Under the pieces are notes generated by a model. That model was not told where the DNA came from, searched no databases, and worked only from the letters and a program-made list of their open reading frames with translations. DNA of 64,000 nucleotides, from assembly GCA_040429635.1 (NCBI GenBank), contig CP158972.1, positions 3,169,501 to 3,233,500 of the forward strand. Reading direction: 5' to 3'. Source of the DNA: Tamlana crocina (GTDB taxonomy: Bacteria; Bacteroidota; Bacteroidia; Flavobacteriales; Flavobacteriaceae). This document shows positions 8,804-17,974 of the stretch, piece by piece; position 1 is the stretch's first letter, and every line of letters starts with the position of its first letter. The translations under genes were made by a program, and so were the position numbers.

Positions 8804-9447
8804 TGCATTTTATACCAGAAGATATTGATAATTACGTTGAAGCGCATTCTGAAAACGAACCAGAATTACTGCAGCAATTAAACCGCGAAACCAACCAGAA
8901 GATTTTGCAACCACGCATGCTTAGTGGCCATTATCAAGGTAGGGTGTTGAGTATGATTTCAAAACTGGTAAATCCCAAAAACATTTTGGAAATTGGCACT
9001 TACACCGGATATTCGGCGATATGTTTGGCCGAGGGCATGCAACAGAACGGCACTTTGGATACCATTGATATCAACGAAGAGCTGTTCGATTTCCAACGAA
9101 AATATTTTGACCAATCGGGCTACGGAAAACAAATTGTGCAGCATTTGGGGAATGCGCTAGACATTATCCCCCAACTGGACAAAACCTACGATTTGGTTTT
9201 TATTGATGCCGATAAAGAAAACTACTCCAACTATTTTGAAGTGATTATGGACAAGCTAAACACCGGTGGCGTTATTTTATCGGACAACGTGCTTTGGAGC
9301 GGTAAAGTTCTGGATACCAAATTTAAAAAAGACGACACCTCTACCCCGGCGCTGATTGAATACAACAAACTTTTAAAAGACGACCCTAGAGTAGAAACCG
9401 TTATTTTACCCATTCGTGATGGGCTAACCATAAGCCGGAAATTATAG
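8803..9447 (+). CDS. Class I SAM-dependent O-methyltransferase
   Basis: 214 residues of the catechol/caffeoyl-CoA O-methyltransferase family (Methyltransf_3). The SAM-binding motif I is LEIGTYTGYSAICLA, motif II is DTIDINEE, and the metal-binding DADKENYSNYFE and DNVLWSGKV segments match metal-dependent O-methyltransferases. It is translationally coupled to the ACMSD gene by a 1-bp overlap, which suggests a catechol- or hydroxyanthranilate-like acceptor, but the substrate cannot be read from sequence. It ends 10 bp from the convergent histidine kinase gene. Confidence 0.88.
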   Translation: MHFIPEDIDNYVEAHSENEPELLQQLNRETNQKILQPRMLSGHYQGRVLSMISKLVNPKNILEIGTYTGYSAICLAEGMQQNGTLDTIDINEELFDFQRKYFDQSGYGKQIVQHLGNALDIIPQLDKTYDLVFIDADKENYSNYFEVIMDKLNTGGVILSDNVLWSGKVLDTKFKKDDTSTPALIEYNKLLKDDPRVETVILPIRDGLTISRKL

Positions 9448-9457
9448 CAAGTATCTT

Positions 9458-11710
9458 TTAAGAAGCCTTTATCAATTTAAGGTTACCTCGCCTGCTATTT
9501 TGAATGTGTGTACTGATCACTTGGAAAAACTCGTAATTATCAAATGGCTTAATAACCACATCATTATAGCCAATACTCGCGTACATTTGTTTAATTTCCT
9601 CGAGATCGGCAGCAGTTAAAGCTATAATGGGTATGGTTTTGTTAAACTCACGGATGGCTTCGGTCGCTTCATTTCCATTCATAATAGGCATGTTGATGTC
9701 CATTAAGACCAAATCGTATTTTTTGCGGCTTACGGCTTCAAAAGCCTCTTTTCCATTTTTAACAATGGTACATCCATAGCCTTGCTTCTCCAGTAGGTTT
9801 TTGGTGACCACTTGGTTAATTTTGTTGTCTTCGGCCACTAAAATCTCATACTTCTCTTTTGGCCTTTCAATTTTATTGTCGAGCGCTTCTTTTTCTTCGA
9901 TAGCTTTGCTCTTGTCGATTTCGAAATCCACTTCAAAACTAAAAGTTGTTCCCACCCCTTCTTTGCTCTTCAAATCAATTTTACTGTTGAACAAGGTAAT
10001 TAGGTTTTTAGTAATGGAAAGCCCCAGCCCCGTACCTTGATAATTCACGTTGCTGTCTTTTAACTGCGAAAAGGTTTCGAAAATGGCATCGAATTTATCC
10101 TTCGGAATACCTATTCCGTTGTCTTCAATTTCAAATCGAAGCCCTACTTGGTCTTCATCCAAACTTGTTAAACTCACTCTCAAATTAATTACGCCATTGC
10201 TAGTAAACTTTATACTGTTGCCTATTAAATTTATTAAAATTTGAGATAGCCTAACGTTATCGCACATAATGCGCTTTGGCACATGTTCATCTACAAACAC
10301 CTTGATTTTATTATTGGTTTCTACCAATCTGTAATCGAAGGAATTCGATATATCTTCGAGCATACTTTTTAAATCGACCGACACATTTTGAAGCTCTACT
10401 TTATTAGACTCCATTTTGCCTACTTGCAGAATATCGTTAATCAAGTTTAACAGATAATCTCCTGAATACTTTAAAGATTTCAAGTATTTACGATCGCGAT
10501 TGTTCAGGTTGCTATTATCCAACAACAGTGAAGTTATGCCCACAACCCCGTAAAGCGGTGTTCGCAACTCGTGCGTAACATTCGAGATAAATTTAGTTTT
10601 TAACTCAGAACTTTTCAAGGCTTCGTTTTTGGCCGTTTCCAGCTCAGCATTCTTAATTTTCAGGGTTTGCGTTAGCTTTCTTTTAGACACATAACCTATG
10701 TAGATAATTATTAAAAAGATAAGCAACATTACCGTCGCAATCATAATGATTACGTTTATCTTTTTTACCTTATTGGTTATTTCGAGTTGCTGTAAACGCT
10801 CCAAATTGGCCAAGGAAGCATTGTTTTTATATTCTTCAATTTGAAGTCTTGCTTTGGTGATTGCATCTTGCTGCTGCTCCTTTTGACTTAAAAACTTTTC
10901 TTTTATCTTATTATGATCTAATAAAGAGAGGTAAGCTTCTGTGCTTTTACCCGATTTTGCCTGCGCTATAGACTGCTGCATGTATACGTTACTCAGCAGA
11001 CCTAAATGGTCTTCATTGTTATCATCCAACAAACTAATGGCATTATTAAAATTACTTTGTGCATGATTGAACAACTCTTTTCGGGCATTGTACAAGCCGT
11101 TCACATAATTAAAATAAGCCTGCGAACTAGGGTCTAAACTTTCAACCTCTAAATAGTCTTTTACATTTAAAAGCCCCATCAAAGCAAGGTTTAAGCTATT
11201 ACTATCGATATAAAGTTCGCACAGATTCAATCGAATGTTGAATACCAATTCATTTATTTTAGCTTTATCGGCCTGAACAATATTATTTTCCTGTAAAGCA
11301 AAACCCAAAGCTTTTTCAAAATACGGAATCGCTGTATCGTACTCTTTTTTAACCTTGTATATTTTAGCCAAGTGAAGGTACACTTCAGCCATAAGAACAT
11401 TATCTTTCAGTTCGTTGAGCGACTGTATGGCTAACAGATAACTTTCTTCGGCAGTTTGGTAGTTTTCAACCAAACTGTAAATATTACCAAGATTAAAACT
11501 GGCCACCGCATAACCATAGTGGTCTTGGATAGAATCTGACAACGTCCTGGCTTTTACAAAACCTTCGTACGATTTTACCAGATTATTTTCATTGTAGTAT
11601 TGAATGGCAGAGGCGTTGATATCATCAATATGTTTGATAATTTCGCGTTCCTCTTTTCCGAAGGCCAAAATGGCGAAAGATAGAAAACAGATTAATAGGT
11701 TAGTTTTCAT
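9458..11710 (-). CDS. Hybrid sensor histidine kinase / response regulator with TPR sensor
   Basis: 750 residues. A signal peptide is followed by a periplasmic region of about six TPR-like repeats (residues roughly 30-270), a coiled coil, one transmembrane helix near 318-340, and a HisKA domain with phospho-accepting H380 in SNVTHELRTPLYG. A HATPase domain (DNGIGIPKDKF, QGTGLGLSI) and a C-terminal receiver with D671 in LVLMDINMP complete it. No DNA-binding output domain is present, so signalling probably passes on through phosphotransfer. The TPR-sensor hybrid architecture is frequent in Flavobacteriia. The stimulus is unknown. Confidence 0.93.
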   Translation of the reverse strand: MKTNLLICFLSFAILAFGKEEREIIKHIDDINASAIQYYNENNLVKSYEGFVKARTLSDSIQDHYGYAVASFNLGNIYSLVENYQTAEESYLLAIQSLNELKDNVLMAEVYLHLAKIYKVKKEYDTAIPYFEKALGFALQENNIVQADKAKINELVFNIRLNLCELYIDSNSLNLALMGLLNVKDYLEVESLDPSSQAYFNYVNGLYNARKELFNHAQSNFNNAISLLDDNNEDHLGLLSNVYMQQSIAQAKSGKSTEAYLSLLDHNKIKEKFLSQKEQQQDAITKARLQIEEYKNNASLANLERLQQLEITNKVKKINVIIMIATVMLLIFLIIIYIGYVSKRKLTQTLKIKNAELETAKNEALKSSELKTKFISNVTHELRTPLYGVVGITSLLLDNSNLNNRDRKYLKSLKYSGDYLLNLINDILQVGKMESNKVELQNVSVDLKSMLEDISNSFDYRLVETNNKIKVFVDEHVPKRIMCDNVRLSQILINLIGNSIKFTSNGVINLRVSLTSLDEDQVGLRFEIEDNGIGIPKDKFDAIFETFSQLKDSNVNYQGTGLGLSITKNLITLFNSKIDLKSKEGVGTTFSFEVDFEIDKSKAIEEKEALDNKIERPKEKYEILVAEDNKINQVVTKNLLEKQGYGCTIVKNGKEAFEAVSRKKYDLVLMDINMPIMNGNEATEAIREFNKTIPIIALTAADLEEIKQMYASIGYNDVVIKPFDNYEFFQVISTHIQNSRRGNLKLIKAS

Positions 11711-11838
11711 TTTGTTTGTTTGTAGAGTTTGGGACTCCTAAAGTATTTTTTTAATACAAAAGCGGGAATATAATTTCGTTAAAATGCAAGAAGAAGTTGA
11801 CTAATAGATGAAATACACATCGACGAACAGACTAAAGG

Positions 11839-12126
11839 TTAAAACTTCCGTTTAACCGAACCAGTAAAATCATCTAAATCATCTTTCACCTGATCTAGCT
11901 GTTTTTTCACATCATTGGTTACGCTTGTATCAATCCCATTTTTTTCGGCTGTTTTGGTAATTTCGTGCTTAATATCGTTGGTAGCATCTTTCAGGGTACG
12001 CATACCTTTGCCCAGACCACGGGCTATTTCGGGAAGTTTATCGGCACCAAAAACCATAATGGCAATAAATAGTATAAAAGCTATTTCTGCTCCGCTAATA
12101 AATAAAAATGTAGCTTGCTGTATCAC
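11839..12126 (-). CDS. tatA: Twin-arginine translocase subunit TatA/TatE
   Basis: 95 residues: a short N-terminal transmembrane helix (AEIAFILFIAIMVFGADKLPE), the FG hinge, an amphipathic helix (IARGLGKGMRTLKDATNDIK) and a charged C-terminal tail. This is the mttA/Hcf106 layout of the pore-forming Tat component. TatC is not in the window. Possible exported substrates in this window are the proteins at 5536 (RR motif) and 49222 (RK motif). Confidence 0.9.
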   Translation of the reverse strand: MIQQATFLFISGAEIAFILFIAIMVFGADKLPEIARGLGKGMRTLKDATNDIKHEITKTAEKNGIDTSVTNDVKKQLDQVKDDLDDFTGSVKRKF

Positions 12127-12157
12127 ACTGCAAATATACTAAGTAGTTTTGTGAGAA

Positions 12158-12188
12158 TAAAAAAAGTCGATTTAAAAAAATCGACTTT
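12158..12188 (-). terminator. Intrinsic terminator after the M1 peptidase gene or tatA region
   Basis: A stem AAAGTCGATTT / AAATCGACTTT with a short T-rich loop, followed on the minus strand by a T run, lies just beyond the end of the M1 peptidase gene and before the tatA start. It is best read as the peptidase terminator. Confidence 0.8.
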
Positions 12189-12194
12189 CAATGG

Positions 12195-14495
12195 TTACCC
12201 TTTGTTATTTTCTTTAAACCGATCAAATTCGGTTTCCTGTGCTTTTTTAGGCCAATGGTTGTTTGCTGTATCAATGTCGGCCGTTTCTTCGTCAGGATCT
12301 ATTTCTATGCTTACAATTTCCTTATCAGAAGCAATAGCCTTGCTTACTTCGTTGTCGTTCAATCTCCAAATTTGCGCCGGATAAGTTACTTCATTTGAAG
12401 TACCGTCGGTATAATTATACTTAACAATAATAGGCATAACCAAGCCGCCCGGTTTTTCAAAAGTAACATTATAAAAGTATTTTGGCTCTTTTATACTTTT
12501 GCGTTCTTCTGGCGAAAAGTTGTCCATAAGATACTCTTGCAACGGCTTTGAATTCTCTAAAAGTGACTTCTTTTTCATGCTCGCTTTAAAATCTTCACTG
12601 TTTTCTTCAACCAAATACACTAAAGGTTTAAGTTGTTTTTTCTTAATGCCCCTTTCTTCCATAACCTTTCTCATGTAAGCGTTGGGCTCATCGGACACAT
12701 AATATTTTTTTACGTCTTTAATCGCGATATCCACCCAATCGGTAGTGTAGAACCAACCTCTCCAAAACCAATCCAAATCGAAAGCCGAAGCGTCTTCCAT
12801 GGTTCTGAAGAAATCTTCTGGTGTTGGGTGCTTAAATTTCCAACGATTGGCGTATTCTTTAAACGCATAGTCGAACAACTCGCGTCCCATAACGGTTTCC
12901 CTTAAAATATTTAATGCTGTAGCAGGTTTTCCGTAGGCATTATTTCCAAATTGATAGGTATTGAGCCCTTTGGTCATTATAGGTGCAATAAAATCTTGAT
13001 TGCCGCCCATGTAAGGCACAATCATTTTTGCAGGCCCACGATCTGAAGGGAAATGTTTATCCTCGGGCGAAAGTGCCGCAGGATACTTTTCACCGAAATC
13101 CTGTTCTGCCACGTATTGCACAAAAGTATTCAAACCTTCGTCCATCCACGTCCATTGGCGCTCGTCGCTGTTCACAATCATTGGGAAAAAGTTATGTCCT
13201 ACTTCGTGGATAATTACCCCCATCATACCGTACTTAACACGATCGCTATATGTACCATCTTCTTTTGGTCGACCATAGTTCCAGCAAATCATTGGGTATT
13301 CCATACCTTGTTGTTTGGCGTGTACCGAAATGGCCTTATGGTAGGGATAATCGAAAGTCATTCTCGAATATGACTCCAAGGTGCTAGCTACTGCGCGGGT
13401 TGACCATTCTTCCCAAAGTGGATTACCTTCTTTTGGATACATAGAAACCGCCATAACATCTTTACCGCCAACTTTTACGGCCATCATATCCAAAATGAAT
13501 TTTCTTGAAGTAGCAAAACCGAAATCCCTAACATTTTCGGCTTTTAATTTCCATGTTTTAGTTTCTTCAGAAAACCCTTTTTCCACCGCCTCGGCTTCAG
13601 ATTGTGTTACAATTAAAATGGGCTTATCGAATGATTTTTTTGCTGCTTCATATCGGTCCATCATCGTTTTGCTATACACTTCTTTTCTGTTGGTAAGCAC
13701 ACCAGTACCATCTAAAATATGATCGGCAGGAACGGTAATATTTACTTCATAATCACCAAATGGCAAGGCAAACTCATCGCGCCCCCAAAACTGGCTATTT
13801 TGCCACCCCTCAACATCGTTGTAAACCGCCATTCTTGGAAAAAACTGCGCAATAACATAAGCTCTGTTTCTGTCTTTTTCGAAATACTCATAGCCCGAAC
13901 GGCCACCCTCAACAACGTGGTCGTTTATATTATACCACCATTTTATTGTGAACGAAAATTTATCCCCAGTTTTCATTGGCTTTGGCAATTCCACACGCAT
14001 CATGGTTCTATTTATCATGTGCTGTAGCGGATTTCCACTTTCATCCTTAACTTCCAAAATATTGAAACCACGTTCTAATGGCTGTTGCATATACTCTTTT
14101 GCAAATGCATTTGGAAGCATAACCGGTGCTACACCGCTTGTTTCTATTAAAGGAGACTTAGAATCTTTTGCTCTTTTGTTCTGATCTAATTGCACCCATA
14201 AATATTTTAATTCATCGGGCGAATTATTGGTATAAGTAATGGTTTCAAACCCGGAAAGCTTGGCGTTTTTATCGTCCAGAACAATATCCATTTCATAATC
14301 TGCTTGCTGCTGATAGTAAGCGGGACCCGGAGCTCCCGAGGCAGATCTATACATATTAGGCGTAGAAAACTCATCATACAACTGTTTGAACTTGTTGGTA
14401 TTGGTATGCCCTTTTTTAACTGCCGTTTGCTCTTGTGCATTGATCACTAAAGACATTAGCAAAAATGATAGACAGAAATAGGATAACTTGTTCAT
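12195..14495 (-). CDS. M1 family metallopeptidase (secreted aminopeptidase-like)
   Basis: 766 residues with an N-terminal signal peptide. The gluzincin zinc site is complete: H430-EVG-H434, with the third ligand E453 exactly 18 residues further on (NFFPMIV...MDE), plus the neighbouring WTWMDEGLNTF block. The N-terminal beta domain and long C-terminal part fit M1 peptidases of Bacteroidota that lack the classical GAMEN motif. It probably trims peptides in the periplasm or at the cell surface. It is transcribed alone and bounded by a terminator. Confidence 0.93.
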   Translation of the reverse strand: MNKLSYFCLSFLLMSLVINAQEQTAVKKGHTNTNKFKQLYDEFSTPNMYRSASGAPGPAYYQQQADYEMDIVLDDKNAKLSGFETITYTNNSPDELKYLWVQLDQNKRAKDSKSPLIETSGVAPVMLPNAFAKEYMQQPLERGFNILEVKDESGNPLQHMINRTMMRVELPKPMKTGDKFSFTIKWWYNINDHVVEGGRSGYEYFEKDRNRAYVIAQFFPRMAVYNDVEGWQNSQFWGRDEFALPFGDYEVNITVPADHILDGTGVLTNRKEVYSKTMMDRYEAAKKSFDKPILIVTQSEAEAVEKGFSEETKTWKLKAENVRDFGFATSRKFILDMMAVKVGGKDVMAVSMYPKEGNPLWEEWSTRAVASTLESYSRMTFDYPYHKAISVHAKQQGMEYPMICWNYGRPKEDGTYSDRVKYGMMGVIIHEVGHNFFPMIVNSDERQWTWMDEGLNTFVQYVAEQDFGEKYPAALSPEDKHFPSDRGPAKMIVPYMGGNQDFIAPIMTKGLNTYQFGNNAYGKPATALNILRETVMGRELFDYAFKEYANRWKFKHPTPEDFFRTMEDASAFDLDWFWRGWFYTTDWVDIAIKDVKKYYVSDEPNAYMRKVMEERGIKKKQLKPLVYLVEENSEDFKASMKKKSLLENSKPLQEYLMDNFSPEERKSIKEPKYFYNVTFEKPGGLVMPIIVKYNYTDGTSNEVTYPAQIWRLNDNEVSKAIASDKEIVSIEIDPDEETADIDTANNHWPKKAQETEFDRFKENNKG

Positions 14496-14704
14496 ATGTG
14501 AAATTTTATTGTTTTAAAGATTACGGCCTAAAGGATAAAAACAACCTCGCGTGAATGAGCGTTCTTAGTGTTGTTCTTAATATGGTTAGACTCATTTAAA
14601 GTGAAATGTATTATGAAAAAAAAGTTGCTTTAAGCAATTTCAATTAAATTATTCTTACAAAAAGTCGTTAAAATTAAAAAAATATTCAAACAAGTAAATT
14701 ACTT

Positions 14705-15208
14705 TTAATTAAATTTTAACACTGCGGTGTCCTTTTGTGGAATAAGAATAACACTTTTTTGATTGGAGTTTATTTTTGTTTTTACAATATTTTGCTGTTC
14801 TTCAATTAAATCGAACAATAATTTATTGGTAACCTCAAACGAATCAATACGCTCTACCCCTTCAATTTCCAGGTAACATTTTACAATAGCGACATCACTT
14901 TCTTTCCCGATGAATGTAAAATTGGCTTTTGTTCCGTTTATTTTAATGGTCAGTTTGTCATTTATGTAGCGCTCAATATATTCATCTATCTTTTCTGCTT
15001 CTTGGTGGTCACCAAAAGTAATATTATCATTATAGCGTGAGCGCAGGGCATTCTCAAAGTCGTCAACAAACAACCTTGAAATAATTTGGACCGATTTTTT
15101 ATTGGTCAAGTATTCAATCTGCGTTAGGCTGATATAATATTTGTGCACTGCCGAAAAAGAAAAAAAGGACAGCGCACACGCTAGTAGTAGTATTTTTACA
15201 GGTTTCAT
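14705..15208 (-). CDS. DUF6702-like secreted protein
   Basis: 167 residues with a signal peptide (KILLLACALSFFSFSAVHK). The early motif HKYYISLTQIEYL and the pattern of a small beta-rich exported protein match what I recall of DUF6702, a Bacteroidota family of unknown function often encoded near M1 peptidases. No catalytic motif is visible. It lies between the M1 peptidase and two CarboxypepD_reg genes, all on the minus strand. The family name is from memory and moderately certain. Confidence 0.78.
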   Translation of the reverse strand: MKPVKILLLACALSFFSFSAVHKYYISLTQIEYLTNKKSVQIISRLFVDDFENALRSRYNDNITFGDHQEAEKIDEYIERYINDKLTIKINGTKANFTFIGKESDVAIVKCYLEIEGVERIDSFEVTNKLLFDLIEEQQNIVKTKINSNQKSVILIPQKDTAVLKFN

Positions 15209-15260
15209 TCTTAAATATTTATGCTAATGTAACGTTTTCAAAAAGTATTCCAAACAGCAT

Positions 15261-16055
15261 TTATTTTTTGTTTGTGCTTAGGTTTTCTTTGTACTGCCTA
15301 TACTTTTTCCTTAGAAAAATAAGTATTTCGAAATCGGTTTTGTTTTTACAGTACTTAATAAAATGTTCATCGTCGGCACAAAAATAGAAGAAGTCCATTT
15401 TTAAATCATCATCCAAAGGATTGGAAAGAAAGAAATCTTTAGCCAATCTGGATTTTACACGCTGCATTAAAGCTTCCCGTTCTTCAAGTTCCACCCTATT
15501 TTTAAGCATTTTGGTACGGCCCGAAATGGTATTAATAAGTGGATCCAAAGGCATTGACCCTCCAAGCAACCCTAACAACATAATTGGTTTAAACTCTCCT
15601 GCTTGAGCCAAACGCCGTTCGCTTTGGGTAGCCGGCTTTCCGGTATAACCTGGAATACCTACGTCGAAAAAATTAATGGGTCGGTTGCCGTCGAAATTTT
15701 CAATATCAGACATTAAATTGCCAGTTAACACTTTACCAACAACCACCTCGTCCAGTTTGTTAATTTGTTCTTCCAAAAACACGAACATCACTTTTTCTTT
15801 TATGATATTGCCCGAAACAACCACTTCTTTAGGTTGGTGCTGAATGGACGAAAACGCAAGCGTATCATTCAATTTGGCCAAAATATTAAAGCGGCCGTTT
15901 TTATCGGTAATAGTAAAAAGCTGTTGGGTTTTGTTTATAACGTGAATATTTTCAACATCGGTGGCGCCAGATACCCTGCCAGACAACTCGATGGACTGGC
16001 CATACAAAGCAAACGGCAGCACATTAAAAAGCAAAAAAACAGATAGGCGTTTCAA
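15261..16055 (-). CDS. CarboxypepD_reg-like domain protein (paralogue 1)
   Basis: 264 residues. The signal peptide is followed by a CarboxypepD_reg-like beta-sandwich (residues about 20-100: ELSGRVSGATDVENI, TDKNGRFNI), the domain that caps TonB-dependent receptors and many Bacteroidota surface proteins. Next comes a TonB-box-like stretch INKLDEVVVGKVLTGNL, but no receptor barrel follows; the C-terminal half is charged and helical. It shares layout and the LTGNL motif with the next gene, so the two arose by duplication. Function unknown. Confidence 0.85.
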   Translation of the reverse strand: MKRLSVFLLFNVLPFALYGQSIELSGRVSGATDVENIHVINKTQQLFTITDKNGRFNILAKLNDTLAFSSIQHQPKEVVVSGNIIKEKVMFVFLEEQINKLDEVVVGKVLTGNLMSDIENFDGNRPINFFDVGIPGYTGKPATQSERRLAQAGEFKPIMLLGLLGGSMPLDPLINTISGRTKMLKNRVELEEREALMQRVKSRLAKDFFLSNPLDDDLKMDFFYFCADDEHFIKYCKNKTDFEILIFLRKKYRQYKENLSTNKK

Positions 16056-16144
16056 ACGAAGTTAATTAAACCGTAAAGAACGCTTTTGAAATCTTAAAAA
16101 AATACAAATCCGCTTTAATCTTTTGTTAAAGATACCTCCCAAAT

Positions 16145-16945
16145 TTAGCTTTTCAATTTTAAAAATGCTTTGCTTTTTTGGTTCAATAGCTCTAAAAACT
16201 CCATTTCACGACCGTAATTGAGCAGTGAAAAATCGAAATCATCGGCTTGCACGTACTGGATAAAATCCTCTACGCGATGTTCTGGAATGTTAAAATTATC
16301 GACCAAAAATTCGGCTCCGAAATAGTATTTTATCGATTCAATAGGTACTTCTGGCACCTTAACTTTTTTCTTTTCCGATACTTTGGAACGAAACAACGGC
16401 AACAACAACTGATCTACCACGTTAACCACATTCAACCCATTTACCACCGCAATGCCCTCGGTATTCATGGCCACATTCTCGGCTTCTGTTTTATAATCTT
16501 TATCAAACTCAAATTCACCGCTATTTTTTACACCAAAATACAAGGCGTCCAATTTGGGCTTAAAAGGTTTTGAACGCTCCATATCGGTATCCAAATTGCC
16601 CGTTAACCCTTGGGTAACCACCACAACCTCCTCCAATTTATTAATTTCTTCAATCAAGAACAGTTTCATTTTTCTCGATTCTAAAATATCTTCATTAATT
16701 TTAAAACTGATATTTTGATATTGCAGGGCACTCACTTCAATAACATCGTTTAGAGCCACTTTTATGGTAAACTCGCCATTTTTATCGGTCACAGTTCCCA
16801 TGTTCGACGAAGCATTAAAAACAGTAATACCTGTTAAATCGCTGTCTTCAACAATAATTTTTCCGGAAACAGAAACCCGAATAATATTTTGCGAAACCGC
16901 AGACACTGAAATTAAAACTGCCAAAAAGAAGATGATTCTGTTCAT
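16145..16945 (-). CDS. CarboxypepD_reg-like domain protein (paralogue 2)
   Basis: 266 residues, paralogous to its neighbour. Signal peptide, CarboxypepD_reg-like domain (SVSGKIIVEDSDLTGITVF, VTDKNGEFTIKV), then the DEVVV-like segment INKLEEVVVVTQGLTGNLD and a helical, charged C-terminus. It is the first gene of the minus-strand pair, with an 89-bp gap to the second. No enzymatic motif. A role as accessory to an outer-membrane receptor is possible but unsupported. Confidence 0.85.
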   Translation of the reverse strand: MNRIIFFLAVLISVSAVSQNIIRVSVSGKIIVEDSDLTGITVFNASSNMGTVTDKNGEFTIKVALNDVIEVSALQYQNISFKINEDILESRKMKLFLIEEINKLEEVVVVTQGLTGNLDTDMERSKPFKPKLDALYFGVKNSGEFEFDKDYKTEAENVAMNTEGIAVVNGLNVVNVVDQLLLPLFRSKVSEKKKVKVPEVPIESIKYYFGAEFLVDNFNIPEHRVEDFIQYVQADDFDFSLLNYGREMEFLELLNQKSKAFLKLKS

Positions 16946-17104
16946 GTTTTTTATTTTGAAAATACCATTTTATTTTCATTTTGTAAAGAATAAGACTTCA
17001 AAATATGAACAAAACTTAAATTTTAACTAGTTTTAGCCGTTTTATTAGGACTCACAAAAAACAAGACTACACACAGCCCAAAATTAATTTTGAAAATTTA
17101 ACCC

Positions 17105-17812
17105 ATGAAAAATATTATCATCGCAAGCACATCAACAGTTCACGGCAGCGGCTATTTGGAATATATTTTAAGCGAACTGGAAACATTTTTCAAAAATGCC
17201 AATGATATTCTTTTTATCCCGTATGCCAGACCGGGCGGTATTTCGCACGATGATTACACCAAAATCGCCAAAGATGGATTTTCAAAAACCAATAAAACCG
17301 TTATGGGTATCCATGAATTCAGCAATCCCGTTGAAGCCGTTAAAAATGCTCAAGCTATTTTTGTGGGTGGCGGAAACACTTTTGTTTTAACCCAGCAACT
17401 ATATAAAAATGAACTGATAGCCCCGTTGAAAGAGGCTGTAAATAGCGGAACGCCCTATTTGGGCACCAGTGCGGGCAGTAACATTTGCGGACTCACCATA
17501 AAAACCACCAACGACATGCCCATTGTATACCCACCAAGTTTTAACGCTTTGGGATTGGTTCCTTTTAACATCAACCCCCATTATTTAGACCCCGATACTT
17601 CCAGCACACACATGGGCGAAACTCGAGAAACGCGAATTAAGGAATTCCACGTCTACAACACACCACCCGTTATAGGTTTGCGCGAAGGGAGTTGGCTGCA
17701 AGTAACAGGAAATAACATTGTTTTGAAAGGAAATCTGAAAGCCAGAATTTTTGAATACAACAAACCTGCGTACGAAGTCGATGCCGAAACCGATTTGAGT
17801 GATTTAAAATAG
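17105..17812 (+). CDS. pepE: Dipeptidase E (peptidase S51)
   Basis: 235-residue alpha-aspartyl dipeptidase. The catalytic serine is S122 in LGTSAGSNICG, preceded by the family motif IFVGGGNTFVLTQQL. INPHYLDP supplies the conserved histidine region. Length and motif order match PepE. It is predicted cytosolic, releasing N-terminal aspartate from dipeptides. A minus-strand terminator starts 10 bases after its stop. Confidence 0.93.
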   Translation: MKNIIIASTSTVHGSGYLEYILSELETFFKNANDILFIPYARPGGISHDDYTKIAKDGFSKTNKTVMGIHEFSNPVEAVKNAQAIFVGGGNTFVLTQQLYKNELIAPLKEAVNSGTPYLGTSAGSNICGLTIKTTNDMPIVYPPSFNALGLVPFNINPHYLDPDTSSTHMGETRETRIKEFHVYNTPPVIGLREGSWLQVTGNNIVLKGNLKARIFEYNKPAYEVDAETDLSDLK

Positions 17813-17821
17813 AAAGCATAA

Positions 17822-17850
17822 AAAAAAGTCCCATCGTTTGGATGAGACTT
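17822..17850 (-). terminator. Orphan terminator attached to a tRNA-Gly fragment
   Basis: On the minus strand a stem AAGTCTCATC / GATGGGACTT is followed by a T run. It stands in the same position relative to a tRNA 3' fragment as the real tRNA-Gly terminator about 118 bases away, and is evidently a duplicated copy. Confidence 0.75.
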
Positions 17851-17856
17851 CTTCGA

Positions 17857-17872
17857 GCGGGAGATCGGGTTC
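17857..17872 (-). pseudogene. tRNA-Gly 3'-end fragment
   Basis: Sixteen bases matching the acceptor/T-arm end of the intact tRNA-Gly at 17976-17991 with one mismatch, after which homology stops abruptly and a dispersed repeat (17872-17890) begins. No anticodon or D arm is present. Confidence 0.75.
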
Positions 17873-17890
17873 ACTTCGACTGCGCTCAGT
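17872..17890. repeat. 19-bp dispersed repeat, copy 1
   Basis: CACTTCGACTGCGCTCAGT. An exact reverse-complement copy lies at 56974-56992 between etfB and etfA. From memory this is a recurring intergenic sequence of flavobacterial genomes. Confidence 0.75.
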
Positions 17891-17939
17891 ATAAACTTCT
17901 TACCCCTACATCTTCATACTTTTACAAAATCCAACCAAT

Positions 17940-17971
17940 AAAAAAGCTCCACCGTTTTCAGTGAAGCTTCT
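17940..17971 (-). terminator. tRNA-Gly terminator
   Basis: On the minus strand a stem AAGCTTCAC...GGTGGAGCTT with a GAAAAC-type loop is followed by a run of T. It lies just downstream of the tRNA-Gly gene. Confidence 0.8.
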
Positions 17972-17974
17972 TTG

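Noticed and set aside
13028-14184. Several plus-strand open frames opposite the M1 peptidase gene
   Set aside because: They are antisense to a protein with a complete zinc site and show no domain or start signal.
12195-14495. M1 peptidase considered as inactive because GAMEN is absent
   Set aside because: All three zinc ligands are present with the right spacing, and several M1 subgroups lack canonical GAMEN.
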